Of a stretch of DNA of 32,633 nt, positions 7,791-15,693 are shown piece after piece. The notes below the pieces were generated by a model that was not told where the DNA came from, did not search any database, and worked only from the letters and a program-made list of their open reading frames with translations. Source of the stretch: Nitrospira sp. (GTDB taxonomy: Bacteria > Nitrospirota > Nitrospiria > Nitrospirales > Nitrospiraceae); contig JAICWG010000026.1 of NCBI GenBank assembly GCA_025934915.1, positions 1 to 32,633 on the forward strand, read 5' to 3'. The first letter of the stretch is position 1, and the number at the start of each line of letters is the position of its first letter. The translations under genes were made by a program, and so were the position numbers.

Positions 7791-7824
7791 TTTGGGTGCT
7801 GAGTCGAAGGTCTTCCCTTCTGCC

Positions 7825-8241
7825 TTACTTCGGAGTGCAGTCAGCCGAGACATGATCACTTCGGCGATCAGTATTTTCGTTGGATCGAATCCATAGGGCA
7901 CGATTTTGCTTGTCTACATTCGCCGAAATGTGATCTCCTTTGCTGATTGGAGCTTTCTCTGTCTTCTCGTCGGTCTGCAAGCTCACTTCTTTGCCGCCCT
8001 TCTCCTTTACAACATATGTCGCGCCGTCCACGCGCACGACTTCACCGGAAACCAGATGGCTTCCCTTCGTCGCAGCTTGTTCGGCGTTCATAGCATTCTG
8101 CCCAGGTGGTACTTCACATGGACCCCCTTTGGCTCCTTTCGTCTCATCTACTGCAGACGCGACATCACCGATCTGTGGCATCGTGAATAGTCCGAGCAAT
8201 AAAATTCCGCCTGACAACAATCCAGCAACTTTTGAAGTCAT
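7825..8241 (-). CDS. Small exported protein, paralogue of the gene at 31205
   Basis: AGGAGG lies 6 bases before ATG at 8241, which I prefer over the adjacent ATG at 8244; length is 138 aa. Residues 1-30 form a signal peptide (MTSKVAGLLSGGILLLGLFTMPQIGDVASA). The mature part has GEVVRVDGATYVVKEKGGKE, then KTEKAPISKGDHISANVD, a small beta-type module. The product of 31205-31630 has the same order (GEIVKIEENYWIKMPNGNE, then SRVKVGDAIAAQL). I infer a periplasmic OB-like fold of unknown function. The last 15 residues overlap the start of a decayed reductase fragment, so the C-terminus may be altered. Confidence 0.7.
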   Translation of the reverse strand: MTSKVAGLLSGGILLLGLFTMPQIGDVASAVDETKGAKGGPCEVPPGQNAMNAEQAATKGSHLVSGEVVRVDGATYVVKEKGGKEVSLQTDEKTEKAPISKGDHISANVDKQNRALWIRSNENTDRRSDHVSADCTPK

Positions 8242-8384
8242 CATATGCCTCCTGGTTAAGTGAGTGACCTTCCTCGGGCCGGTCATTGAGATGAGCGGGA
8301 CCTCGGACGGTCTCACGCCGTATGAGCATTTCTTTGCGTGGGCTTCGCACCTCGATCACCGACGATCGACACCCTTATGGTCGA

Positions 8385-8441
8385 TCATCGGCTCAAGTCT
8401 GTCGCGGACCAACTAGTGATTCCCCTCGTATCAGTTTCCCG
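8385..8441. repeat. Conserved upstream block, copy 1 (partner at 28065-28121)
   Basis: About 57 bp (around CAAGTCTGTCGCGGACCAAC) match 28065-28121 (TAAGTCCGCCGCGAACCAAC) at roughly 75% by eye. Each copy lies upstream of a thioredoxin-reductase-related locus and contains one copy of the 20-bp motif, so it looks like a duplicated promoter region. Confidence 0.6.
8411..8430. promoter_or_regulatory. Operator-like 20-bp motif, copy 4
   Basis: AACTAGTGATTCCCCTCGTA lies 170 bp upstream of the leftward exported-protein gene at 8241, within the duplicated upstream block. Confidence 0.4.
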
Positions 8442-8746
8442 CGTCACCAATCGCCATGGAAATGTTGGCTATGGCTAGACAGTTCGTCCGACTTGAGGAC
8501 ACGTAGCTCGATAGTCTCCGAAGCGCTACCCCATCCTCTTCTATCCTTCCATCGCGGTCCACATCATCCATTTTCTTATTTCTTACTGGAGAAACTTGGC
8601 TCTGAACCAGCACCCTCGGCCACCACAGCAGCAGAGCAGAAGCGATTCAACCGCGTAAAGCCTAATAGGCCATAGCAGGCTCTTGTCTTGCACTGACATG
8701 ATGATATGCATTCCTTAACCAACAACGATCCATAAGGGAGGTTGTC

Positions 8747-9274
8747 ATGAAATCAGTATTGACTGTCGCAGTTACCATCACCGCCGGGATTGTGCTCTCA
8801 GGCTGCGTGTTAACCCAAAAAATGATGCCCGGAACCATGTCGAGTTCAGAAATTTTTGGTGTGCTCGATACCATTAATCGCAGCGAGATCGATGCCGGCC
8901 GGCTTGCCAAGGAGAAGGCCACGGCTCCGGAAGTTCGCTCGTTTGCCTCTCGCATGGTCAGTGAACACCAGAGGATAATAAAGGACATGAAGCAGTTGGC
9001 CCAACGCATGGACGTACAGCCACAAAAGCCGGCCCTGGCTTTTACGTTGAACGCCTCTCATCAGGATGCGATGGAGGAACTCTGGGACAAATCCGGCTCG
9101 GACTTCGATAAGGCCTACATGGATTATCAAATCAAGATGCACGAACAGGCAGTGAACTTCGTAAGAAATGCCGCCGACCAGGTCGAAAACTTCAGCCTCA
9201 ACAAGCATCTGCGCGAGGCAAAGCCGGAACTGCAAAACCATTTGGCATCGGCTGAATCCATCGAGCGTGAGTGA
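8747..9274 (+). CDS. DUF4142 family lipoprotein
   Basis: The start ATG follows AAGGGAGGTTGTC, a strong ribosome site. Residues 1-20 are a lipoprotein signal ending in LSGC. The mature protein (175 aa in total) is the helical ferritin-like-looking DUF4142 domain: EIFGVLDTINRSEIDAGRLA, APEVRSFASRMVSEHQR, then FDKAYMDYQIKMHEQAV and a final helix. The A-x-x-x-V-R-x-F-A-x-x-M-V-x-x-H segment is diagnostic. DUF4142 proteins are extracytoplasmic and often stress-induced; no activity is established. It stands alone, with a possible small ORF 30 bp downstream. Confidence 0.9.
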   Translation: MKSVLTVAVTITAGIVLSGCVLTQKMMPGTMSSSEIFGVLDTINRSEIDAGRLAKEKATAPEVRSFASRMVSEHQRIIKDMKQLAQRMDVQPQKPALAFTLNASHQDAMEELWDKSGSDFDKAYMDYQIKMHEQAVNFVRNAADQVENFSLNKHLREAKPELQNHLASAESIERE

Positions 9275-9306
9275 TAGCATGCGACGTCGACGGGGAGGGT
9301 TAAACA

Positions 9307-9468
9307 ATGATGCTTAGGCGGCTTGGCGAGTGCATGGTCTGCACATGCCTCGCATCTGCTGCAACTCCTTTCGGTCTCGATCCAGCCAAGGTCTTGACGC
9401 GAGAGGAACCGTTGAGCGCAGCGATGGATGCCTACAGGCGTTTGACCAGCGCCAACCGAAATGGATGA
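9307..9468 (+). CDS. Possible small exported protein, 53 aa
   Basis: GGGAGGGTTAAACA precedes ATG and the frame reads MMLRRLGECMVCTCLASAAT, then PFGLDPAKVLTREEPLSAAM, ending RLTSANRNG. Basic N-terminus, short hydrophobic stretch and A-S-A-A suggest a signal peptide. A second frame continues WMKAELKPAVVIATAA after the stop region, so this may be a truncated or frameshifted small gene. No family recognised. Confidence 0.4.
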   Translation: MMLRRLGECMVCTCLASAATPFGLDPAKVLTREEPLSAAMDAYRRLTSANRNG

Positions 9469-9519
9469 AAGCAGAGTTGAAGCCGGCTGTCGTCATAGCG
9501 ACGGCAGCCTAAGAAGGAT

Positions 9520-10587
9520 TTACTGGCCGCTAAAATTTTCATGGGGATGGTTTTTCCATCCATGAGCCATACCCAAACTGGAACGGGTCTGCAACGTCTC
9601 GGAAGCGTTTGGTCCGAATACCTTTTCCTGTATGGTCAACGCAGCTTGATAGAGCGGGATCGCGAGATCCATGCGCTTATGCATTTCATACAGCCTGGCC
9701 ATCGCGTTGAGCGAGTTCGCGACCAACGGATGGTCATGGCCAAACGCCTTTTCTCGGATCTCTTTCGAACGGAGGAACAGAGGGATCGCGAGTGATACGT
9801 TGTCGGAGTATAAACTGACGGCCAAGTGGTGGAGGCTGTCCGCGACGGCAGGATGGTCCGGCCCCAACGTCCCATTGCGAATCGCCCATGCGCGATAGAA
9901 TAATGGACCGGCTAATGCGTGACCCTGCTGCTGTTCGAATAATGCGCTCGCGACCAGATCCAAGGTATCGGCCACATGAAGATCATCAGCTCCCCGGACT
10001 GATGTGTAGATGATCAGTGCCCGACGAAAGACCGTTTCAGCTCCGGAGAAGTCCTTTTGCTTGAACCGCGTGGCGCCCAACTTATTGAGGAGAGCCGCCA
10101 GGTCTTGGTTGACTTCCTTGTCGGTGGTACGATCCAACAGCCCGACCGCCATCGTATATGCTTTTTCCGCCTCAGGCCAGTTCCCGACCGATCTCGCATG
10201 GTCCCCTTGTGCTTCATACCCCGACCAGCCGATTTCATCTTCATCAGCGGCGGCGAGCAAACCGACGCACAGCGTCGTCAGCGGCAAGAGCAATGCGCGT
10301 TTACCATCAAATTCTCGCGGACCCAATCCGTCTCGGTCCTCTATCAAAAAACACGCATCCCTTCCTCTTGGAGACATCGAGCTGTACGCGATGAGCCTGT
10401 CGTTCTTCGTATCGGCTGCCCATACACTCTCGATCGCCGGAGGAGAAAACACAGGATAGTTTTCTTGAAGGGGCGCGTCAGCGAACGCCATCGACGGCGT
10501 GAGACCCCAGTTCAGTCCGATACCCAAGACTGTAAAGCAGAAGAAAAAAGTCGCCCATAATCGACTGATTGTCAGTGCATCTGTCAT
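9520..10587 (-). CDS. Exported or membrane-anchored TPR-repeat protein
   Basis: The protein has 355 residues with an N-terminal hydrophobic segment (about 12-36, ending SMAFADA) that serves as a signal or anchor. The first 110 residues are unique. From about residue 125 there are kinesin-light-chain-type tetratricopeptide repeats of about 42 residues: the units around NWPEAEKAYTMAV, DFSGAETVFRRALIIY, HALAGPLFYRAWAIR, NVSLAIPLFLRSKEIREK and RMDLAIPLYQAALTIQEK. The typical linker F-G-x-x-H-P recurs (LGPDHPAVADSL, FGHDHPLVANSL). TPRs bind partner proteins, so a periplasmic scaffold role is likely. A copy of the recurrent 20-bp motif lies about 100 bp upstream. Confidence 0.85.
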   Translation of the reverse strand: MTDALTISRLWATFFFCFTVLGIGLNWGLTPSMAFADAPLQENYPVFSPPAIESVWAADTKNDRLIAYSSMSPRGRDACFLIEDRDGLGPREFDGKRALLLPLTTLCVGLLAAADEDEIGWSGYEAQGDHARSVGNWPEAEKAYTMAVGLLDRTTDKEVNQDLAALLNKLGATRFKQKDFSGAETVFRRALIIYTSVRGADDLHVADTLDLVASALFEQQQGHALAGPLFYRAWAIRNGTLGPDHPAVADSLHHLAVSLYSDNVSLAIPLFLRSKEIREKAFGHDHPLVANSLNAMARLYEMHKRMDLAIPLYQAALTIQEKVFGPNASETLQTRSSLGMAHGWKNHPHENFSGQ

Positions 10588-10645
10588 CCTGAACCAACGC
10601 GGATAAATCTCACATAGACGGTACTGAGAAAAAAGCGTTCTTACC

Positions 10646-10873
10646 TCAATAGCCTGAATTATATAGCAAGCAGCATGGCAATGATACTGGTAAATTCCCC
10701 AGTATTACGTGGATTATTACCGGCAGCTGAGGAGCCACACGGCTTGACAGCCGGTGAACGTCACCGCGAACTTTTGCAGCATTCTGTTGGATCGTCAGAT
10801 CGCCCAAGCGAACGACCGACACATGGTTCAAACTACGGCAATGGTGGCAAGCGATATAGAGAGGTTGTTTCAT
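10646..10873 (-). pseudogene. Thioredoxin-2 (TrxC)-like N-terminal remnant
   Basis: MKQPLYIACHHCRSLNHVSVVRLGD is the zinc-ribbon start of TrxC-type thioredoxins (usual form C-P-H-C-x-x-x-N-R-V-P). A shifted frame then gives DDPTECCKSS, which fits the second C-x-x-C region. Farther on, LPVII occurs where the thioredoxin domain should begin, but the W-C-G-P-C active site is missing and the frame decays. I read it as a degraded trxC; the match is short, so confidence is moderate. Confidence 0.45.
10685..10704. promoter_or_regulatory. Operator-like 20-bp motif, copy 5 (6-bp perfect arms)
   Basis: TACTGGTAAATTCCCCAGTA is a palindrome with arms TACTGG and CCAGTA. It lies 98 bp upstream of the leftward TPR gene. 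Confidence 0.45.
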
Positions 10874-10877
10874 GAAT

Positions 10878-11067
10878 GGAGGTTAGAGTGAATTGTTGTG
10901 GTAAGTGACGCTCGAAGCGATCAACACGGAAGCTCTTCAAGCCGCCGAATGATGACATGTCACCCTTGTTTCCCGACGAATGAGATACTCCGTTCGGTTT
11001 GCCGCCGGATCTGGTTATTGACGGCTTCATCGGTGTGTTGCTCAACTCGGGCGGTCGTCGGGATCAT
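10878..11067 (-). pseudogene. Remnant of a DUF2892/YgaP-type membrane protein gene
   Basis: AAGGAGAAATT precedes ATG at 11067; the frame reads MIPTTARVEQHTDEAVNNQI followed by RRQTERSISFVGKQG and stops after 35 codons. The V-E-x-H-T-x-x-x-V-N-x-x-I-R-R start is typical of proteins that continue R-R-L-x-E-L-D-R-E-W-D-x-E-R before a DUF2892 membrane pair. Downstream, shifted frames give IIRRLEELP and then VDRFERHL, in the expected order. At least two frameshifts are needed and no membrane domain remains. The TrxC-like remnant starts just downstream. Confidence 0.45.
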
Positions 11068-11181
11068 AATTTCTCCTTGCTTGCCACACGTACGGCAGAA
11101 ACCCTGCCTTGCCTGCGACGATTCAAGTATACGTTCGTGGCTCCAGGGGGACACACTGGGGATGTCCCTTACATCTCCCGG

Positions 11182-11637
11182 CTAGACCTCATTGCAGTCT
11201 GATGGTCTCCCTTGGCAGCCGCTGCTTCCAGCACTGTCAATCCGGCCAAGGCTGCACCTCCCGACGCCACGGCGGGCCGCGCCGGCCACAACGATGGCGC
11301 CCAGCGTTTCGTACCGGACGCGGCTGGAGTTTTCATTCTGGAGGCGGTCGGCCACTTGAGTAGCCCGATCCGCTTCACAATCGATCTGGGCCTTCAAGCT
11401 GTTAATTTCTTCGATTCCCAGGAGGATGCGGCCGATCAACTTCGTGCGGATGCTCAGTAACATGAGTTCCCGGGTATCGCCGTCCTGTTCGAGCGTGCGC
11501 AGCTCTTTCAACAACGGAAGCGCTTGGATCGCATAAGCGGCATTGAGCGCTTTGTCGGAGAACCCTTCAGGATCCGGCAAGTCCTCCATGACTGCGCCGC
11601 TCTCGCCCACTGGGCCGTCCAGTTTGGTCAAGGACAC
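11182..11637 (-). CDS. Hypothetical 151-aa protein with helical core; C-terminus probably frameshifted
   Basis: The start is GTG at 11637 (an internal ATG at 11589 is also possible). Residues 30-105 look like a real helical protein (ALPLLKELRTLEQDGDTREL, then MLLSIRTKLIGRILLGIEEI, then DRATQVADRLQNENSSRVR). Then comes GAIVVAGAA, the beginning of a small-residue membrane or glycine-zipper segment. In the given frame it turns into RRGVGRCSLG. In another frame the same DNA reads VASGGAALAGLTVLEAAAAK to a stop at 11169, the natural continuation. An extra CGCC-like insertion near 11270 would explain this. Family not recognised. Confidence 0.5.
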   Translation of the reverse strand: MSLTKLDGPVGESGAVMEDLPDPEGFSDKALNAAYAIQALPLLKELRTLEQDGDTRELMLLSIRTKLIGRILLGIEEINSLKAQIDCEADRATQVADRLQNENSSRVRYETLGAIVVAGAARRGVGRCSLGRIDSAGSSGCQGRPSDCNEV

Positions 11638-11678
11638 GCTTCGTTCAGTGGACGGCGGCTGACAACGAGAATGAAGCT

Positions 11679-11698
11679 CCCCGCAGCAAGCTGCGGGG
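11679..11698. repeat. REP-like perfect hairpin 1
   Basis: CCCCGCAGCAAGCTGCGGGG forms a 9-bp stem around AA. A second hairpin 45 bp downstream differs by one compensated base pair, as in REP/BIME elements spread by TnpA-REP transposases. No such transposase lies in this window. Confidence 0.75.
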
Positions 11699-11743
11699 TA
11701 TCACAGAACTCAATTCCGAAGACTTCTCGGAAGGAGAGGCCAA

Positions 11744-11763
11744 CCCCGTAGCGAGCTACGGGG
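11744..11763. repeat. REP-like perfect hairpin 2
   Basis: CCCCGTAGCGAGCTACGGGG has the same 9-bp stem design as hairpin 1, with the C-G pair changed to T-A on both sides. It is the second member of a paired element in intergenic DNA. Confidence 0.75.
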
Positions 11764-12439
11764 AATGTCAAGTTCAAAACTGTCGGTCTTGCCGTGATCG
11801 GTCCGCGGGAGCAATCGGCTACATCCCGAGAGCAGTATGGTCAAGATAAGGAAAAAATGGAGCAGAGGTCACGTATTGTGGAGGGCAGTGAGGAGCAGTG
11901 AGTGGGCAATAACAGCGCATTTCTTCATCCTTTGCTTCCCACGCGTCACGCTCCACTCCTCGCTCACCGGACTACTTATGCCGGTCGCACTATGGATGAG
12001 ATACTAGGTGCCTCCCTTATCCTTTCCATCCATGCCGATATCTGTCTTGGAGAACTATTCATCCTGTGCAGATCGGTATCCAATATCCCCCATTGGAATC
12101 GGTTTGACCGAATACCCCATGGGCAATCCAAGCGATGTGCCGAATACTGACTCGCGATCCGTTTCCAGCCTGAACGTTGCCTCATGCATAAGAAGCCGAA
12201 GCACGAACGATGAATCATCGGTACTGATCGGGACGCAATGTCTTTGGGAGGGACAGATTGGGGCCATCGTGACGGCCTTGTTCCCCGGTCTTATGCGCGC
12301 AAGACCCATTTCATTGCCATTTTAAAACTTTTCGCCATTAGTTCTGCCCGATCACCGGCTATGCCCGTGGCCTCAAGTTTGCTTTGTCATCTCACTGTTA
12401 GCGAAAGTCATTCTTTACTTCAAAGCCGAAGGGATCATT
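11764..12439. other. Intergenic stretch, gene-poor
   Basis: Apart from one copy of the 20-bp motif (12002-12021) I see no well-supported gene. The best minus-strand frame (about 12055-12267; STDDSSFVLRLLMHEATFRL then GTSLGLPMGYSVKPIPMGDIG) is protein-like but lacks a ribosome site and a family match. It may be a remnant. Confidence 0.4.
12002..12021. promoter_or_regulatory. Operator-like 20-bp motif, copy 6
   Basis: TACTAGGTGCCTCCCTTATC keeps the left arm and the TCCCT core. It is intergenic, about 420 bp before the PepSY gene, so its target is unclear. Confidence 0.3.
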
Positions 12440-12718
12440 ATGCGTTATCTTGCCTTGCCATTCGCATTGGTGTTTTGCGGCGCTTTGGGCGCCTGTAGCA
12501 ATCAGGATAAATTGGCGCGATCCTCTAATATTTCCATGTCGGATGCCGTCCGCACGGCCGAAGCATCCATTCCCGGATCACGGGCGAAGGAAAGTCATGT
12601 GGAAAAAGAAGGCGATCGTACCGTGTATGAAGTACAATTGGTTGACAATCAGAACAACAGCCGAACCGTCTGGATCGACGCCTATAGCGGCAGAATCATC
12701 AAAAAAACCGAACCGTAA
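12440..12718 (+). CDS. PepSY-domain lipoprotein
   Basis: GAAGGGATCATT precedes ATG. The 92-aa product has a lipoprotein signal (FCGALGAC, Cys at about residue 19) and one PepSY-like module: MSDAVRTAEASIPGSRAKES, then V-E-K-E-G-D-R-T-V-Y-E-V-Q-L-V, then WIDAYSGRIIKKTE. The D-A-x-x-G-x-I end is diagnostic. PepSY modules are extracytoplasmic and are thought to bind or inhibit peptidases or sense envelope state. The gene appears single; an 18-bp palindrome follows the stop. Confidence 0.85.
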   Translation: MRYLALPFALVFCGALGACSNQDKLARSSNISMSDAVRTAEASIPGSRAKESHVEKEGDRTVYEVQLVDNQNNSRTVWIDAYSGRIIKKTEP

Positions 12719-12733
12719 CAGTCCTGGTCCAGA

Positions 12734-12751
12734 CTTCCGGTGGACCGGAAG
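12734..12751. terminator. Palindrome after the PepSY gene
   Basis: CTTCCGGTGGACCGGAAG has an 8-bp perfect stem starting 16 bp after the stop. No T-run follows, so terminator function is only possible. Confidence 0.35.
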
Positions 12752-12972
12752 CCGAGGATTTGCTCAGCAAAGTCGTACCCCGACCGAAGGCGAATTAGCA
12801 ATTGGGCGGTCGGAGCCGGGATCGGTGCTCGGCGCAATTGTATTGGCGCTAGTCAGAACTTTCTGACCAAGACCAACCCGTCTTGCGCTTTTCCACATGG
12901 CCAAAACCGGCTCGAGGTTTCGATCGTCTTTCCTCTGAATCATTGACGCCACCGCTGAGCGTTTTGGGAGGG

Positions 12973-13815
12973 ATGTTGGAAATTAGAACGCTATACGATG
13001 GAACCGGAGTTGCACCCTCTCCTTGTCTGACGAAGATCCTGCGCGAAGCTTATGATGGCGAATTGTTCTTCAACGATTCATCGAGCAGGCCGTTGATCGT
13101 CGGTAACTTTGTCCAGACATTGGACGGCATTGTCTCACTGAAGATTCCCGGCAAATCGGGAGGAGCGGAGATCAACGGCAGGAATGAAGAAGACACATTT
13201 ATCATGGGGCTGTTACGCGCCTGTGCCGACGCGGTCATGATCGGAGAAGATACCTTTCGGAACGCGCCTGGGCAAGTGTGGACCGCGGGCTGCGTGTATC
13301 CCACATTCGAGAAGGAGTTTCACGCATTTCGCAAGCATGTGGGTAAGGACTCTCTCCATCCTCTGAATGTCGTCGTCAGCGGCATGGGCCGTGTAGATCT
13401 CGAAGAATCATTGTTTAGGAACGAAGAGATTCAGAGCCTCGTGCTGACGACCCAACAAGGCGCCGCGCAATTACACCGTAGATATGGAGTTATGCTATCG
13501 GCTACCGTCCATGTCTTTCCCGGTGAGGTGACAATCAACCCATCCGATATGGTGGCGCTGCTCCATGCCGAGTATGGAGTGAAGCTGCTCCTCCACGAAG
13601 GAGGGCCGACGTTGTTTTCATCTTTCCTGGAACAATCGCTGCTCGACGAATTATTTCTCACCATGGCTCCTCAAATCGTCGGGCGAAGTCAAGCGGGAAA
13701 ACGACCAGCCTTTTCCGGCCCGCTTGGGTTGGCCCCAGAGCAGGCGATATGGGGAACGCTGCGGTCCGTGAAACAGGCCAAGAGCGGCCATCTCTTCCTG
13801 CGCTACCAAGTCTGA
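12973..13815 (+). CDS. RibD C-terminal-domain reductase (dihydrofolate-reductase-like fold)
   Basis: The product is about 280 aa from the ATG after GGGAGGG; that spacing is short, so the true start could be slightly different. PLIVGNFVQTLDGIVSL is the opening strand of the RibD_C fold (usual V-x-x-x-x-S-L-D-G-x), with T in place of S. Next come GLLRACADAVMIGEDTFRNA and, late, LLLHEGGPTLFSSFLEQSLLDELFLT, containing the conserved E-G-G-P. The family reduces pyrimidine or pteridine intermediates with NADPH. No riboflavin genes are nearby and there is no deaminase domain, so the exact substrate is open. It stands alone between the PepSY gene and the leftward operon. Confidence 0.85.
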   Translation: MLEIRTLYDGTGVAPSPCLTKILREAYDGELFFNDSSSRPLIVGNFVQTLDGIVSLKIPGKSGGAEINGRNEEDTFIMGLLRACADAVMIGEDTFRNAPGQVWTAGCVYPTFEKEFHAFRKHVGKDSLHPLNVVVSGMGRVDLEESLFRNEEIQSLVLTTQQGAAQLHRRYGVMLSATVHVFPGEVTINPSDMVALLHAEYGVKLLLHEGGPTLFSSFLEQSLLDELFLTMAPQIVGRSQAGKRPAFSGPLGLAPEQAIWGTLRSVKQAKSGHLFLRYQV

Positions 13816-13905
13816 TCACGAGCAGAATCCGTATGGACGTGGAATGATGGTGGGCAGCCTCGGCCCAGGGTACACGCGAACACGACATCTGGTTCATCCG
13901 ATGAC

Positions 13906-14649
13906 TCACTGGGCCTCGAAGAAGCGGATGGCGGTGAGCAACTCAGGGAACTGGTCAATAATATAGTCGGGGTTGATGCCTTCTTTTTCCATCAGGCCTT
14001 GATTTGACTTGCAAAAGACCGTGGTCATCCCGACTCTCTTTGCCCCATACACATCGCGATACATGTCATTGCCCACAAACAGCACCTCTGACGGCTTCAT
14101 CTGCATGGCAGTTAATGCGGCCGTGAACAAACGTTCGTGAGGCTTACGGACGCCGAAGTCTCCCGAGATGATGATCGGGTCGAAGTACCCGGCAAGCCCG
14201 ACGGCGTTCAGCTCGGGAACGGCATAAGCGGTCTGACCATCGGAAATGATGGCCAGATGATATGTCTGATGCAGGTGCCGGATGGTGTCCACGACGCCAG
14301 GATAGGGCTGCAACCGAAAGCGTGAGGCGGCACGGTACGTCTCGGCCAGCAGTCTCGGGAGTTGCTCCAGTTTCTGCGTCGGCAGACCGCGTGTGAAGTC
14401 CGTCGCGTGCCGGGTGATGATCGTATGGAAGATGCCAATGGCATCAAATTCGGGGTGCCGCCCGTCCTGTGCCGTTCGTTGCTCTTTCATGATCTGGAAA
14501 TAGAGATCCTTCACCACGTGCGGTTCGAGCACAATGCCCTGATAGGAGAGCAGGTTACTCAGGACCCGATACACCTCGTCGTGCCCCTCATTGGTGTGAA
14601 TATCCGTCAGCGTGCCATTGACATCAAAAATAATCCCTTTGACATGCAT
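13906..14649 (-). CDS. HAD-superfamily hydrolase with DVNGT motif
   Basis: A 247-aa HAD protein. Motif I is IIFDVNGTLTD (nucleophile D9) with N11 where phosphatases normally have the acid/base Asp. Motif II is AIISDGQ, the lysine motif KPHERLF, and motif IV GNDMYRDVYGAKRVGM. An alpha-helical cap lies between about residues 17 and 105. HAD enzymes mostly hydrolyse phosphate esters in the cytoplasm; the Asn substitution may weaken hydrolysis or mark a different reaction. The start ATG directly follows the stop codon of the upstream phosphotransferase gene, so the pair is co-translated and probably acts on one metabolite. Confidence 0.9.
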   Translation of the reverse strand: MHVKGIIFDVNGTLTDIHTNEGHDEVYRVLSNLLSYQGIVLEPHVVKDLYFQIMKEQRTAQDGRHPEFDAIGIFHTIITRHATDFTRGLPTQKLEQLPRLLAETYRAASRFRLQPYPGVVDTIRHLHQTYHLAIISDGQTAYAVPELNAVGLAGYFDPIIISGDFGVRKPHERLFTAALTAMQMKPSEVLFVGNDMYRDVYGAKRVGMTTVFCKSNQGLMEKEGINPDYIIDQFPELLTAIRFFEAQ

Positions 14650-15690
14650 CTAAACGGCCCTCAAACAAGCTGTTGCCTCATGGATCAGGCGACGACGATA
14701 GGCCGGGTCGATCCACTGGTTTCGTGCGATGCGTAATAACGTCATGCCGAGGTAGAACGGTGTCCTCCCCGTGATCGAGTGAAAGGCGCGATCGCGGTTG
14801 GGGAAGTGGCAGGCATACTCCCAAAGAAAGTGGCCGATGAAGGGCTCAGCGGCGTCAGCCTTGCCGGTAGCCCGCAGAAAGAAATGCTTTAATTCTCCGG
14901 CGATGCGGCCGGCGTCGAACACGCGATCCGCTCGCTTGGCTCGCTCCAGATCGAACCCCATGACTTGTAATCCGTCCCCGACCATGAAGTTGTCCGGGGT
15001 TGCGTCCCCATGCACGAGCACCTGTTGGTCTTCCCACATCCGCGGTTGATGACGCCACTGGTCGCGCAGCCGATATAATTCGCCTCTCTCGTCTTTTTCG
15101 AGTGCCCTGATTTCCTGCAGTCGGTGAATGAGGCGATCCAGATACGCGCAGTCTTGATGGAAGTCGACCCCCACTCCGATGGCCGTTCGATTGTGGAACG
15201 ACACCAAGAAGTACGCGAGCGCGGTGAGAGCATGATACAGTTTTCCGTGATCCCCGCTCTGAATCACCGTCTGGATCACGTCGCTGAGTAAGTCTCCCTC
15301 GCAGTATTCGGTGACCAGCAGGGCGTTCATCGCATCATGGCGACCCAACGGCCTCACGACATGGTGGGGATAGCCTATCAGCCCATACGCGCGCATCATG
15401 CGGAGATTATCGAATTCGCGCGTCAGGCGGGAGATCGCCTTTCCGGCATCCTTCTTTCTGGAGGAGAGGAAAAACTTGCCGATGACCTTAGTATTGGTCT
15501 TGCGGTCTTCATACAGATACACATCGTGTGAGCCATTGAGCCGGAAGACCCGGTACTGCGAACGATCCGAGGCATCGCGCATCTGCGGCTGAATGTCATG
15601 CCGGAGATACGCGTGCAACGGATCGTGTTCCGAGAGTTTCCCCAAATAGATCTTGTGCATGATTGTGGTATGCCGCGTGGAACCAAACAC
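14650..15690 (-). CDS. Aminoglycoside/choline-kinase-like phosphotransferase
   Basis: The protein is 346 aa from GTG at 15690; an ATG at 15660 (MHKIYLGKLSEHD) is an alternative start. It has the APH-type kinase fold. The N-lobe carries YLYEDRKTNTKVIGKFF with the ATP-binding lysine and a Glu-bearing helix (LTREFDNLRMM). The catalytic loop is VLVHGDATPDNFM (H-G-D-x-x-x-D-N) and the metal-binding segment is MGFDLERAK. Such kinases phosphorylate small hydroxyl-bearing molecules. The gene sits between the CDF transporter region and a HAD hydrolase, with no gap before the latter. The kinase-phosphatase pairing suggests a shared sugar or amino-alcohol substrate, but this is inference. Confidence 0.88.
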   Translation of the reverse strand: MFGSTRHTTIMHKIYLGKLSEHDPLHAYLRHDIQPQMRDASDRSQYRVFRLNGSHDVYLYEDRKTNTKVIGKFFLSSRKKDAGKAISRLTREFDNLRMMRAYGLIGYPHHVVRPLGRHDAMNALLVTEYCEGDLLSDVIQTVIQSGDHGKLYHALTALAYFLVSFHNRTAIGVGVDFHQDCAYLDRLIHRLQEIRALEKDERGELYRLRDQWRHQPRMWEDQQVLVHGDATPDNFMVGDGLQVMGFDLERAKRADRVFDAGRIAGELKHFFLRATGKADAAEPFIGHFLWEYACHFPNRDRAFHSITGRTPFYLGMTLLRIARNQWIDPAYRRRLIHEATACLRAV

Positions 15691-15693
15691 GAT

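Noticed and set aside
12055..12309. 84-aa minus-strand frame with MHEATFRLETDRESVFGTSL
   Set aside because: Protein-like composition but no ribosome site, no recognised family and isolated position; kept only as a remark on the gap.
12758..12866. Glycine-zipper-like tail (GSVLGAIVLALVRTF) after the PepSY gene
   Set aside because: Too short, frame shared with a shadow of the PepSY gene, and no start of its own.
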